Below, piece by piece: positions 40,301 to 49,715 of a stretch of 64,000 nucleotides of DNA. The translations under genes and the position numbers were made by a program. The stretch comes from Pseudoxanthomonas gei (GTDB lineage: Bacteria > Pseudomonadota > Gammaproteobacteria > Xanthomonadales > Xanthomonadaceae): contig NZ_QOVG01000006.1 in NCBI RefSeq assembly GCF_010119615.1, positions 62,001 to 126,000 on the forward strand. The letters run 5' to 3'. Numbering within the stretch: position 1 is the stretch's first letter; each line of letters starts with the position of its first letter. The notes under the pieces were generated by a model, which made no database searches, was not told the origin of the DNA, and was given only the letters and a program-made list of their open reading frames with translations.

Positions 40301-42361
40301 TCAGTCGTCCTCGTGCCTCGGCTTGTAAGCCTCCACCAGCTTCTTCTGCACGTGCTCCGGTACCGGTTCGTAGTGGCTGAAATCCAGGCGGTAGCGGCCC
40401 TTGCCCGCAGTCACAGATTTCAACTCGGCCGCGTACGCCTCGAGTTCCGACAGTGGCACCTGCGCCTTGACCAGGATCTCGCCGCGTGCCGAGTCGGTGC
40501 CATTGATGCGGGCACGCTTGGAGGAAAGCCCTCCGGTTATGTCGCCGACCTGTGCCTCGGGCGCACTGACTTCCAGGTCGACAATCGGTTCCAGTACCTG
40601 TGGCCGGGCCTTGCCGATGGCATCGAGGAAGGCTTTCTTGCCTGCTGCGACGAAGGCCACTTCCTTGCTGTCCACCGCATGGTGCTTGCCGTCGTAGACA
40701 GTGACCCGCACGTCCTGGATCGGGTAGCCGGCCAGCGCACCGCCGTGCAGCACCTGGCGCACGCCTTTCTCCACTGCAGGGAGGAATTGCCCTGGAATGG
40801 TGCCGCCCTTCACCGCATCGATGAACTCGAAGCCACCGCCGCGCGGCAACGGTTCGATGCGCAGGAACACTTCGCCGAACTGGCCGGCGCCACCGGTCTG
40901 CTTCTTGTGGCGATGATGGCCCTCGGCCGCAGCCCCGATCGTCTCCCGATAGGCGATACGCGGTGGCCGCGAACTCACTTCCACGCCGTAGCGATCCTTC
41001 AGCCGTTCCAGGTTGACGCGCAGGTGCAGGTCGGACAATCCGCGGATGACGGTTTCATTGGTTTCGGTCTCATGTTCGACCTGGAAACAGGGGTCCTCTT
41101 CCGACAGCCGCTGCAACGCAGTGGCCAGCTTCTGTTCCTGGCCCTTGCGGGTGGCGTCTATGGCCAGGCCGAACATGGGTTTCGGGAAGGCGAGCGGGGC
41201 CAGGCGGATGCCGTCCTCATCGTGGCTGTCGTGCAGCACCGCATCGAAATGCAGGTCCTCGATCTTGGCCACGGCGGCAATGTCGCCCGGCACGGCCCGC
41301 GCGATCTCGACGTGGTCCTTGCCTTTCAACTTGAAAAGGTGCGCCACCTTGAACGCCTTCTTGCCGTCGTCGACGAAAAGCTGCGTGTCCTTGCGCACGG
41401 TGCCCTGGTAGACGCGGAAGATGCCAAGCTTGCCCACGAACGGGTCGTTGACGACCCGGAAGACGTCGGCAATGACGTGGGCTTCGGGGTCCGGCCTGGC
41501 CTGGATCGGCACGGCGTCGTCGCCGCTGCCCTTGAGGAACTGGGGCGGGTTGCCCTCGCCGGGATGCGGGAAAAGCTTCTCGGCGATGTCCAGCAACTCG
41601 CGCACGCCGGCGCCGCTGCGCGCCGATACGAAACAGACCGGCACCAGGTGTCCTTCGCGCAGGCATTGCTCGAAGGCGTCGTGCAGCTCCTGTCGCTGCA
41701 GGCCGGATTCGCCCTGCTCCAGGTAGTGGTCCATCACGGCTTCGTTGACCTCGACGACCTGGTCGATGATCTTCTGGTGCCAGCCAGCGACAGGCCCCAG
41801 GTTGCTTTCGCCGGTCGTCTTCCAGAAGCAGTCGACGACCTGCCGTCCGCCTTCGCACGGCAGGTTGAGTGGCAGCACTTCGGGCCCGAAGGTTTCGCGC
41901 AGCGTGTCTAGAAGTACGCCCAGCTTGGCGCCCGGATGGTCGATCTTGTTGACGACCAGCACCCGGCACAGGTTCCGGGCCTTGGCATGTGCCATCAACC
42001 GGCGCGTGCCGTAGCCGATGCCGGTGTCGGCATCCACCACGATCGCCACGGTTTCGACCGCCGCAAGCGCGGACAGGGCCGGACCACGGAAGTCGGGGTA
42101 GCCGGGGGTGTCGATCAGGTTTAGGTGCACCAGCTGGCCATCGGCGGCGGCGTGTTCGGTGCTGGCGATGGCGCTGTCCATCGAATGGCCGCGGTCCTTT
42201 TCCATCGGATCGTGATCGGAGACGGTGGTGCCGCGCTCTATGCTGCCTGCCGCCTGCAGGGCGCCGCCGGCAAGCAGCAGGGCTTCAAACAAGGTTGTTT
42301 TGCCGGCGCCGGGGTGGCCTGCCAGGGCCACGTTGCGGATCTGTGCTGTCGAATAAGGCAT
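40301..42361 (-). CDS. Elongation factor G-like GTPase
   Basis: This 686-residue translational GTPase paralogue of EF-G has a P-loop GHPGAGKTT (residues 15-23), DTPGYPDFRG and NKID, then EF-G domains II-V with GGAGQFGEVFLRIEP and a domain IV-V region. A canonical EF-G would read more like AHIDAGKTT and DTPGHVDF; here these differ, so this is the EF-G-like (EF-G2 or FusA-like) subgroup of uncertain role. SD GGAGG is 8 bp before the ATG. The frame extends 79 codons upstream without similarity. Confidence 0.92.
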   Translation of the reverse strand: MPYSTAQIRNVALAGHPGAGKTTLFEALLLAGGALQAAGSIERGTTVSDHDPMEKDRGHSMDSAIASTEHAAADGQLVHLNLIDTPGYPDFRGPALSALAAVETVAIVVDADTGIGYGTRRLMAHAKARNLCRVLVVNKIDHPGAKLGVLLDTLRETFGPEVLPLNLPCEGGRQVVDCFWKTTGESNLGPVAGWHQKIIDQVVEVNEAVMDHYLEQGESGLQRQELHDAFEQCLREGHLVPVCFVSARSGAGVRELLDIAEKLFPHPGEGNPPQFLKGSGDDAVPIQARPDPEAHVIADVFRVVNDPFVGKLGIFRVYQGTVRKDTQLFVDDGKKAFKVAHLFKLKGKDHVEIARAVPGDIAAVAKIEDLHFDAVLHDSHDEDGIRLAPLAFPKPMFGLAIDATRKGQEQKLATALQRLSEEDPCFQVEHETETNETVIRGLSDLHLRVNLERLKDRYGVEVSSRPPRIAYRETIGAAAEGHHRHKKQTGGAGQFGEVFLRIEPLPRGGGFEFIDAVKGGTIPGQFLPAVEKGVRQVLHGGALAGYPIQDVRVTVYDGKHHAVDSKEVAFVAAGKKAFLDAIGKARPQVLEPIVDLEVSAPEAQVGDITGGLSSKRARINGTDSARGEILVKAQVPLSELEAYAAELKSVTAGKGRYRLDFSHYEPVPEHVQKKLVEAYKPRHEDD

Positions 42362-42570
42362 GAGGCCGTTCCTCCCAGCTAAGTGGAGTAGAGGGCCGTC
42401 ATGGCTGTCGGGCCGGGCATTGCGACCGGTGGCGAGCGTGCTGACCGGCGGGCGGTCATGGCGGGCGGTCACCATAGCGCGCATGCAAACGCGGCGTCCC
42501 GTTGCGGCGCACAAACCTGTAACGCCTGACGGACTACGCTGTGCGCTCCCCCAACCGAAGGAGAACACGC

Positions 42571-43005
42571 ATGGGTATCTCGCGCCACGCCACCGCACAC
42601 TGGGAAGGCGACCTCAAGGCCGGCAAGGGCCAGCTGAGCACGCCGCAAAGCGGATTGCTGGACAACACCCGCTACGGCTTCAACAGCCGCTTCGGCGACG
42701 AAAAGGGCACCAACCCCGAAGAGTTGATCGCCGCTGCGCACGCTGGCTGCTTCACCATGGCGCTGTCTGCGAAGTTGACCGAGGCCGGGTTTCCGCCGAC
42801 TTCCCTCGACACCCGCGCCGAAGTGGATCTGTCGATGGAGAATGGCCCGGCTTTTTCCCAGATCCGCCTGAAGGTCAAGGGTGTCGTGCCAGGGATTGAT
42901 GCAGCCAAATTCCAGGAACTGGCCACGGACGCAGAGAAGAACTGCCCGGTGTCCAAGGCCCTGAGCGCCGTGCCGATCAGCCTGGAGGCTGAGCTGGCAG
43001 GCTGA
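42571..43005 (+). CDS. OsmC family peroxiredoxin
   Basis: This 144-residue thiol peroxidase acts on organic hydroperoxides. The two catalytic cysteines are Cys60 (AHAGCFTMAL) and Cys125 (NCPVSK). The sequence is closest to the OsmC subgroup (starts GISRHATAHWEGDLKAGKG). SD AAGGAG precedes the ATG. It is divergent from the EF-G-like gene across about 210 bp, which should hold both promoters, though none is strong by eye. Confidence 0.93.
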   Translation: MGISRHATAHWEGDLKAGKGQLSTPQSGLLDNTRYGFNSRFGDEKGTNPEELIAAAHAGCFTMALSAKLTEAGFPPTSLDTRAEVDLSMENGPAFSQIRLKVKGVVPGIDAAKFQELATDAEKNCPVSKALSAVPISLEAELAG

Positions 43006-43011
43006 GTCCTG

Positions 43012-43728
43012 ATGGTTGCTGCTGTCCGTGTTGCGGAGGGCAAGCTCTCCGCACTGCTGGTGCATGGCGCGGGCGGCGGCGCGTGGGAGTGGCAGGCATG
43101 GGCGGCGGTACTGCAGGCTCACGGCGTATCAGCGCATGCCATCGAACTGCAAGCAGCGCATGCAGGCCTGGCGTCCACTTGCCTGCAGGACTACGCGCTG
43201 CAACTGCGCACGGAACTGGAGCGCTTGCCACATCCGCGCGTGCTGATCGGGGCAAGCCTCGGCGGGCTGTTGTCGGTGCTGTACGCCGACGCGGCTGATG
43301 CGCTGGTTCTGGTCAATCCACTGCCTCCTGCACCCTGGAATCAAGCCTTGTCGCAACGGGAATGGGCTGACACCATCCCCTGGCAACGCCATGCGCGGCT
43401 GGCTTCCACGCGCGACGCAATGGCCGATGCGGACGAGGCCAGCGCCTTGTTCGCGTTCCGGCACTGGCGCGATGAATCAGGCCAGGTGATGCGTGAAGCG
43501 CAGGCCGGCATCCCCTCAGCCAAGCCCGGCTGTCCTGCGCTGTTTGTCATCTCCAAGCGGGACGAAGACGTGCCACCGGCCATTATTTTTGACTGGGCCA
43601 AGGCCTGGGGCGCCGACACCCTGGAATCGCTTGCAACCAGCCATGTCGGGCCTTTGCTGGGTCGGCAGGCCGCTCGTGACGCGGGTGAAACTGTCGCATG
43701 GCTAAACCGGCTTGGCCTGCAGGGCTGA
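43012..43728 (+). CDS. Alpha/beta hydrolase
   Basis: This 238-residue protein has an oxyanion motif HGAGGGAWEW, a nucleophile elbow GASLGG (Ser82), and a putative Asp/His near the C-terminus (KRDEDVPP, TSHVG). No signal peptide is seen. It follows osmC after 6 bp and is probably co-transcribed. The substrate is unknown. Confidence 0.85.
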   Translation: MVAAVRVAEGKLSALLVHGAGGGAWEWQAWAAVLQAHGVSAHAIELQAAHAGLASTCLQDYALQLRTELERLPHPRVLIGASLGGLLSVLYADAADALVLVNPLPPAPWNQALSQREWADTIPWQRHARLASTRDAMADADEASALFAFRHWRDESGQVMREAQAGIPSAKPGCPALFVISKRDEDVPPAIIFDWAKAWGADTLESLATSHVGPLLGRQAARDAGETVAWLNRLGLQG

Positions 43729-43797
43729 ATTCAGACTCGTTTAACCCTGACGAATCAACGATGCCCCGGCGCTACTCCGGCGCTGGGAGCCCCCTCG

Positions 43798-44523
43798 ATG
43801 AAACGCCTTACCGCCAGCCTGCTCGCCGCGAGCCTCGTCTTCGCCGGCAATGCCGCAGCGCAATCATCCGCTTATTACCCTTCGCAGGACGATGGCTATC
43901 GCAATACCAATGAATACGCGTCGCAGGGGGCCACCTACGACTACGCACGCGTCGTGCGCGTCGATCCGGTGATCGGATCCGGTTACGCACGCAGCAATCG
44001 CGACGGGACCCGGTGCTACGAAAGCCAGTCCGACGACGACGTCTACGTCGGCAACGAGCGCTCCTACGGCAATGACGATCGTTACGGCCGCAATGACGGC
44101 TATTACGGCAACGGCGCATACAGCGGCCGCGACGATGGGGTTGTACGCGGCAACGAAGGCACTCGCACCATGGCCACCGTCCTGGGCGGCATTGCCGGGG
44201 CGGTGCTGGGCAGCAAGATCGGCGAGGGCAGCGGCCGCTACGTGGGCACTGCGGTGGGTTCCATGGTCGGTGGCATGGCAGGGCGATCCATCTACGACAG
44301 TTCGGTGCGCAACCGGCAATACCAGCGCCGCGGTACGGTCAGCGTATGCGACCCCGTCCCGGTGACCAGCCGCAACGGTTCGTACAACCAGAACACCTAC
44401 GATGACGACTCCGTGCAGGGTTACGACGTGACCTATGAATACGCCAACCGCACCTACCACACGCGTACCAACTATCATCCTGGCGACCGCATCAGGGTCC
44501 GCGTGGATGTGCAGGCCGACTAA
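43798..44523 (+). CDS. Glycine-zipper 2TM exported protein
   Basis: This 241-residue exported protein has a signal peptide (cleavage near NAAAQSS) and a Tyr/Asp/Asn-rich middle (about residues 65-115). A glycine zipper (VLGGIAGAVLGSKIGEGSGRYVGTAVGSMVGGMAGRSIYD, shown only by its key glycines at about 131-165) is followed by a C-terminal region rich in Tyr. Such proteins are outer-membrane-associated (SlyB or 17-kDa antigen type). No lipobox Cys is seen. A strong terminator follows. Confidence 0.82.
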   Translation: MKRLTASLLAASLVFAGNAAAQSSAYYPSQDDGYRNTNEYASQGATYDYARVVRVDPVIGSGYARSNRDGTRCYESQSDDDVYVGNERSYGNDDRYGRNDGYYGNGAYSGRDDGVVRGNEGTRTMATVLGGIAGAVLGSKIGEGSGRYVGTAVGSMVGGMAGRSIYDSSVRNRQYQRRGTVSVCDPVPVTSRNGSYNQNTYDDDSVQGYDVTYEYANRTYHTRTNYHPGDRIRVRVDVQAD

Positions 44524-44549
44524 GGTTCGCCTTCCCGCCTAACTAATGA

Positions 44550-44578
44550 GAAAAAGAGCCGCAAGGCTCTTTTTCTTT
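44550..44578. terminator. Bidirectional rho-independent terminator
   Basis: GAAAAAGAGCC and GGCTCTTTTTC pair over 11 bp with a GCAA tetraloop (44550-44575). A and T runs on both sides allow it to act in both directions, between the glycine-zipper gene and the convergent PhzF gene. Confidence 0.9.
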
Positions 44579-44720
44579 GGCGCTTGTGAGTCACACACCA
44601 CCATTCCGGCAAATACCCGGATCCGGCCATCAACTGACGCAGCGTTTCCGCACAAACCTGAGTACTCGATCCGGCATTCACCAGCGAGGCATGCCGATCG
44701 ATAGTCCGGCGGCTGGCTTC

Positions 44721-45596
44721 CTACCAGTCGATCTTCCCCGTCACCACATTGCAGATCCTGCCGCCGGACCAGACCTCTCCTTCCGGGTCGACATACAGTT
44801 CAATGATCGCGTCATAGCCGATTTCCCGGCCCTGGCTGATTCGGTAGCGTCCATCGGGGCCGGGCAGTGCATTACGCGAGGCCAGCCAGGCCGCGAGTGT
44901 GGCGTTGGCCGCGCCCGACGCCGCGTCCTCGAACTGGGCGGGCGCGCCAACCCAGGCGCGTACGGCGAGGAAGTAGACCGGGTCGTCGCTGCGGGCAAAC
45001 ACGCACATGCCCATGCTGTCGGTGTCGCGTGCCAGCTTGCCGATGGCGTCCCATGGGGGCATGGCCGTGCGCAAAGCGGCTTCGTCGCGCAGTTCGGCCA
45101 GCCACCAGCGTCGACCGCCATCCATCAGTGCCGGCGGCAAGCTGCCCAGTGGCAAGCCATCCAGGACCTGCTGCAGCCGCGCATCGTCCGCTGACGCCAC
45201 TTCCATGACGCGTGCCCGTGGCGTGCGCACCGCGATGGTGCGCGTCCTGCCGCTGCCGGTCACGCGCAGCGGCAGCAGGCCCGCGATGCCCTCCTGCACC
45301 AGCAAGCCGTCGCGCGGCTCGGCGAGGCCCGCTTCGATCACCGCATGCGCGGTGCCGACGCTGGGATGGCCCGCGAAAGGCACTTCCCGCCTCGGGCTGA
45401 ATATGCGGAGGCCGTAACTGGCAGCGGGCGAACTTGCCGGAAACACGAATGTCGTTTCGGGCAGCCGCGTCCAGCGGGCGATGGCCTGCATGTCCGTATC
45501 GTCCAGGCCTTCGGCATCCAGCACGACCGCCAGTGGATTGCCGGCGCCCGGGCGATCGGCGAAGACATCGAGTTGCAGGTAACGGCGTGAGGTCAT
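44721..45596 (-). CDS. PhzF family isomerase
   Basis: This 291-residue protein has a DapF/PhzF-type fold of two similar halves. Motifs include YLQLDVFADRPGAGNPLAVVLD at residues 5-26, ARWTRLPETTFVFP, PRREVPFAGHPSVGTAHAV, and the C-terminal QFEDAASGAANA and ISQGREIGY. PhzF isomerises a dihydroanthranilate in phenazine synthesis, but most family members have other, unknown substrates and no phenazine genes are present. The frame extends 28 codons further upstream; the ATG at 45596 matches the family. Confidence 0.92.
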   Translation of the reverse strand: MTSRRYLQLDVFADRPGAGNPLAVVLDAEGLDDTDMQAIARWTRLPETTFVFPASSPAASYGLRIFSPRREVPFAGHPSVGTAHAVIEAGLAEPRDGLLVQEGIAGLLPLRVTGSGRTRTIAVRTPRARVMEVASADDARLQQVLDGLPLGSLPPALMDGGRRWWLAELRDEAALRTAMPPWDAIGKLARDTDSMGMCVFARSDDPVYFLAVRAWVGAPAQFEDAASGAANATLAAWLASRNALPGPDGRYRISQGREIGYDAIIELYVDPEGEVWSGGRICNVVTGKIDW

Positions 45597-45754
45597 GGCT
45601 GGGCAGGCGATGGGGGCCGTGCAGCTTAGCAACCCACGCCGCGCCTGTTGCCAGCCGCCCGCGCAGGCCTTTGGACCCACGGCCCACGTGGCGCGACCAT
45701 CGTCTAGAATTCAGGGTTCACGCCCGAATGGTCGGGCAGTCCCCCAACGTGTCC

Positions 45755-48355
45755 ATGCCTCCTGCCCCGCCTGCGTCCGATCGCTGGATAGTCCTGAAGT
45801 TCGGCGGCACTTCGGTGTCGCGCCGCCACCGCTGGGACACCATAGGGCGGCTGGCGCAACGCCGCGCCGGGGAAAACGACGCGCGCGTGCTGGTCGTGGT
45901 GTCGGCCCTGTCCGGTGTGACCAACGAGCTGACCGCGATAGCCGACGGCGCGGCCGACAGCGACGTGCGCCTGCTGCAACTGGAGCAGCGACATCGCGAA
46001 TTCGCCGTTGAACTCGGTCTGGATCCGGAGCAGGTGCTGGGCGAACGCCTCGCCGCGCTGCGCGCGCTGGGTGTCGACCCCCGCGCCGGGGGCCGCGACC
46101 TGGCCTGGCAGGCCGAACTGCTGGCGCAGGGCGAGTTGCTTTCTTCCTCGCTGGGGGCTGCCTACCTGCGCGCGGCCGGGCTCGATTTCGGCTGGATGGA
46201 TGCACGCCAGTGGCTGCAGGCCAGCCTGCTGCCCAACCAGAGTCCCTGGGCGCAGCGGCTCTCGGTGTCCTGCAGCACCTCGCCGAGCGAGGGTTGGAGT
46301 GCCGCGTTCCGCCAGCAGCCCGCGCGCATGCTGCTCACCCAGGGGTTCATCGCCCGCCATGAGGACGGTGGCACCGCGGTGCTGGGCCGCGGCGGCTCGG
46401 ACACCTCGGCCGCCTACTTCGGCGCTTTGCTGGGCGCGCGACGGGTGGAGATCTGGACCGATGTGCCGGGCATGTTCAGCGCCAATCCGCGCGAAGTACC
46501 CGATGCGCGCCTGCTGACCCGGCTGGATTATTACGAAGCCCAAGAAATCGCCACCACGGGCGCCAAGGTGCTGCATCCGCGCTCGATCAAGCCCTGCCGC
46601 GATGCCAGCGTGCCTATGGCGATCCTGGATACCGAGCGGCCCGAGCTGCCTGGCACCAGCATCGACGGTGGCGCGGCGACCGTGCCCGGGGTCAAGGCGA
46701 TCAGCCGCCGCAACGGCATCGTGCTGGTGTCGATGGAAGGCATCGGCATGTGGCAGCAGGTGGGCTTCCTGGCCGATGTGTTCGCCCGCTTCAAGAAGCA
46801 CGGGCTGTCGGTGGACCTGATCGGTTCGGCCGAAACCAACGTGACGGTGTCGCTGGACCCCAGCGAGAACCTGGTCAACACCGACGTGCTGGCGGCGCTG
46901 TCGGCCGATCTGTCGGAAATCTGCCGGGTCAAGGTGATCGTGCCCTGCGCGGCCATCACCCTGGTCGGGCGTGGCATGCGCTCGCTGCTGCACAAGCTGT
47001 CGGACGTGTGGGCGACGTTCGGCCGCGAACGCGTGCACATGATTTCGCAGTCATCCAACGACCTCAACCTGACCTTCGTCATCGACGAAGCCGACGCCGA
47101 CGGCCTGCTTCCGGTCCTGCATGCCGCGCTGATCGACAGCGGCGCGATGCCGGTGGAAGAGACCAGCGTATTCGGGCCGCGCTGGCGCGAGATCGCGCAC
47201 GGCATCCGCAAGCGCGACACGCCGTGGTGGCAGGGCGAGCGCCAACGCCTGCTGGCCATGGCTGCAGCGGGCACGCCGCGCTACGCCTACCACCTGCCCA
47301 CGGTGCGCGCGCGGGCACGGGCGCTGAAGCAGCTATCGTCCATCGACCAGCATTACTACGCCATCAAGGCCAATTCGCATCCGGCGATCCTGAAGTTGCT
47401 AGTGCAGGAAGACTTCGGCCTGGAATGCGTGTCGCTGGGTGAATTGCAGCGCGTGTTCGAAGTCATTCCCGAACTCTCGCCGCGGCGGGTGCTGTTCACG
47501 CCCAGCTTCGCGCCGCGTGCCGAGTACGAACACGCCTACGGCCTGGGGGTCACGGTGACCCTGGACAACATCGAGTCCCTGCAGCGCTGGCCTGAGGTCT
47601 TCCGCGGCCGCGACCTGTGGCTGCGCGTGGACCTGGGTCGTGGCGACGGCCACCACGAGAAAGTGCGTACCGGTGGCAAGGAATCCAAGTTCGGCCTGCC
47701 CGTGGCCAGGGTCGAGGCCTTCGTCGCCCGGGCCCGCCAGCTGGGCACGCGCGTCATCGGCTTGCACGCGCACCTGGGCAGCGGCGTGGAAACACCGCAG
47801 CACTGGAAGCAGATCTGCGATGAGCTCGGGGGCATTGCCAACCGTATCGGCAGCGTGGAGATCATCGATATCGGTGGCGGTCTTCCCATTCCCTATACCG
47901 CGGACGACGAGCCTTTTGATCTCGACGCCTGGGGTGCGGGTCTGGCCGAGATCAAGGCCGCCTATCCTGGCTACCGCATCGCCATCGAACCCGGGCGCTA
48001 CCTGGTGGCAGAGGCCGGCGCGCTGCTGCTGTCGGTGACCCAGGTGGTGGAGAAGGACGGCGTGCATCGCGTCGGTCTGGATGGCGGAATGAACGCGCTG
48101 ATCCGGCCCGCGCTGTACGACGCCTGGCACGACATCGTCAACCTCAGCCGGATTGACGAGGCGGCGGAAGGCGTTTTCGACATCGTCGGACCGATCTGCG
48201 AGTCCAGCGATGTCTTCGGCAAGCGCCGCAGGTTGACCGTCGCCACGACCGAAGCCGACGTCGTGCTGGTCGCCGATGCGGGCGCTTACGGTTTCACCAT
48301 GGCCAATGCCTACAACCTGCGGGCATTGCCGAAAGAAGAGGTGCTGGATGTCTGA
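45755..48355 (+). CDS. Bifunctional aspartate kinase / diaminopimelate decarboxylase
   Basis: This 866-residue fusion joins the first and last enzymes of lysine synthesis. Residues 1 to about 440 are aspartate kinase (WIVLKFGGTS, LTQGFIARHEDGGTAVLGRGGSDTSA, plus C-terminal ACT regulatory domains). From about 500 it is meso-diaminopimelate decarboxylase, with PLP Lys538 in YAIKANSHP, the RVDLGRGDGHHEKVRTGGKESKFG block, IEPGRYLVA and GPICESSD. The fusion is typical of xanthomonads. The start is uncertain between 45728, 45749 (GTG) and 45755. It overlaps murL by 8 bp. Confidence 0.95.
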   Translation: MPPAPPASDRWIVLKFGGTSVSRRHRWDTIGRLAQRRAGENDARVLVVVSALSGVTNELTAIADGAADSDVRLLQLEQRHREFAVELGLDPEQVLGERLAALRALGVDPRAGGRDLAWQAELLAQGELLSSSLGAAYLRAAGLDFGWMDARQWLQASLLPNQSPWAQRLSVSCSTSPSEGWSAAFRQQPARMLLTQGFIARHEDGGTAVLGRGGSDTSAAYFGALLGARRVEIWTDVPGMFSANPREVPDARLLTRLDYYEAQEIATTGAKVLHPRSIKPCRDASVPMAILDTERPELPGTSIDGGAATVPGVKAISRRNGIVLVSMEGIGMWQQVGFLADVFARFKKHGLSVDLIGSAETNVTVSLDPSENLVNTDVLAALSADLSEICRVKVIVPCAAITLVGRGMRSLLHKLSDVWATFGRERVHMISQSSNDLNLTFVIDEADADGLLPVLHAALIDSGAMPVEETSVFGPRWREIAHGIRKRDTPWWQGERQRLLAMAAAGTPRYAYHLPTVRARARALKQLSSIDQHYYAIKANSHPAILKLLVQEDFGLECVSLGELQRVFEVIPELSPRRVLFTPSFAPRAEYEHAYGLGVTVTLDNIESLQRWPEVFRGRDLWLRVDLGRGDGHHEKVRTGGKESKFGLPVARVEAFVARARQLGTRVIGLHAHLGSGVETPQHWKQICDELGGIANRIGSVEIIDIGGGLPIPYTADDEPFDLDAWGAGLAEIKAAYPGYRIAIEPGRYLVAEAGALLLSVTQVVEKDGVHRVGLDGGMNALIRPALYDAWHDIVNLSRIDEAAEGVFDIVGPICESSDVFGKRRRLTVATTEADVVLVADAGAYGFTMANAYNLRALPKEEVLDV

Positions 48356-49715
48356 CTGGAAATTCCAGCGCGACGAGGTAAGGGCTTTCCGCTTCGTCCG
48401 TTGCGGCCTGGATGCGCAAACCGGCGTGGCGGAGCTGGTCTACGCCTTCGACGAAGGCCCCGAGCTGGTTGAAACCGTCAGCGTGCCCGGTGCGCCGTTT
48501 GTGCTGGAAGGTACGCGCGCATTGGCTGTTGAAAATGCGTTGCGCTTGCTGCATCTGATCGCCGGCGTCAGTTACTACAAGGCGGCGGTGCCTTCGGAGA
48601 TCCGCATCGAAAGTTATGCGATCAATGCCGATACCGCCGCGCTGCTTGAAAGCATCTATGTGAACGGACTCGGGGAATTCGCCTATCGCAACGGGCTGGA
48701 CCTGCACGGTCGTATCCGGTTTCCGGTTGCGGAGGCGGGTGGCACGTCAAGCGCTGCACCTTCGCTTGGCCTGCGCCACCATGCACTGGTCGCCATCGGC
48801 GGCGGCAAGGATTCGCTGGTTTCGATCGAGGCGTTGCGGTCGGCAGGCGTGGACCAGACCGTCACCTGGATCGGCAATTCGCAGCTGATCGCCGCCTGTG
48901 CCGCGCGCACCGAATTGCCAACCCTCAACCTGGGGCGGGCGCTGGCGCCGGGCCTGTTCGAGTTGAACCGGCAGGGCGCCTGGAACGGGCACATCCCGGT
49001 GACTGCGATCAATTCGGCGATCCTGGTGCTTGCCGCATTGCTGCAGGACGCCGACCAGGTGGTGTTCTCCAATGAACGCTCTGCAAGTTACGGCAGCATG
49101 ATTGCCGGGACCGGCGAAGTGAACCACCAATGGTCGAAGGGCTGGCAGTTCGAGCATGCATTCGGCGAGCACGTGCACAAGCAGGTTGCCGCCGACCTGC
49201 ATTACTACTCGCTGCTGCGTTCGCTGAGTGAATTGGCCGTTGCCCGCCAGTTCGCCAGGACCGACCGCTACGACGCGCATTTTTCCAGTTGCAACCGCAA
49301 CTTCCACATCATGGGCGAGCGCCCGGTGAATCGCTGGTGCGGCGTCTGTCCCAAATGCCATTTCGTGTTCCTGGCGCTGGCGCCGTTCATGCCCAAGCCG
49401 CGACTGGTCGGCATCTTCGGCCGCAACCTGCTGGATGATGCGGGGCAGGCCGCGGGTTTCGACGCGCTGCTGGAATTCCAGGACCACAAGCCGTTCGAAT
49501 GCGTGGGCGAAGGCCAGGAATCCCGCGCGGCGATGGCGACACTGGCCGCGCGCCCGGAATGGAAGGAAGACGCGCTGGTCGCGCGCTTCCAGCGCGAGAT
49601 ACAGCCGCAGCTGGTTGCCGAAGAGCTGCAGCTTGCACCGTTACTGGAGCTGGAGGGCGAGCATCGCGTACCGCCGGCACTGTGGGAGCGGCTGCGTGCG
49701 AATTTCGCAGCTTGA
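48348..49715 (+). CDS. murL: UDP-MurNAc-L-Ala-L-Glu epimerase
   Basis: MurL inverts the terminal L-glutamate of UDP-MurNAc-L-Ala-L-Glu to D-Glu using ATP. With MurD2 it replaces the MurI/MurD route in Xanthomonas. The 455-residue protein has a PP-loop-like GGGKDS at residues 151-156 (ATP adenylation), [36 protein letters not shown] and a late Cys cluster RWCGVCPKC. It overlaps lysA and is followed by murD2, exactly the expected pair. Overall confidence is high. Confidence 0.92.
   Translation: MSDWKFQRDEVRAFRFVRCGLDAQTGVAELVYAFDEGPELVETVSVPGAPFVLEGTRALAVENALRLLHLIAGVSYYKAAVPSEIRIESYAINADTAALLESIYVNGLGEFAYRNGLDLHGRIRFPVAEAGGTSSAAPSLGLRHHALVAIGGGKDSLVSIEALRSAGVDQTVTWIGNSQLIAACAARTELPTLNLGRALAPGLFELNRQGAWNGHIPVTAINSAILVLAALLQDADQVVFSNERSASYGSMIAGTGEVNHQWSKGWQFEHAFGEHVHKQVAADLHYYSLLRSLSELAVARQFARTDRYDAHFSSCNRNFHIMGERPVNRWCGVCPKCHFVFLALAPFMPKPRLVGIFGRNLLDDAGQAAGFDALLEFQDHKPFECVGEGQESRAAMATLAARPEWKEDALVARFQREIQPQLVAEELQLAPLLELEGEHRVPPALWERLRANFAA

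Noticed and set aside
40058-41911. Long plus-strand open frame (617 codons) opposite the EF-G-like gene
   Set aside because: It is a high-G+C shadow frame. The composition is Arg/His/Gln/Val-rich and lacks any motif, and it lies antisense to a clearly conserved GTPase.
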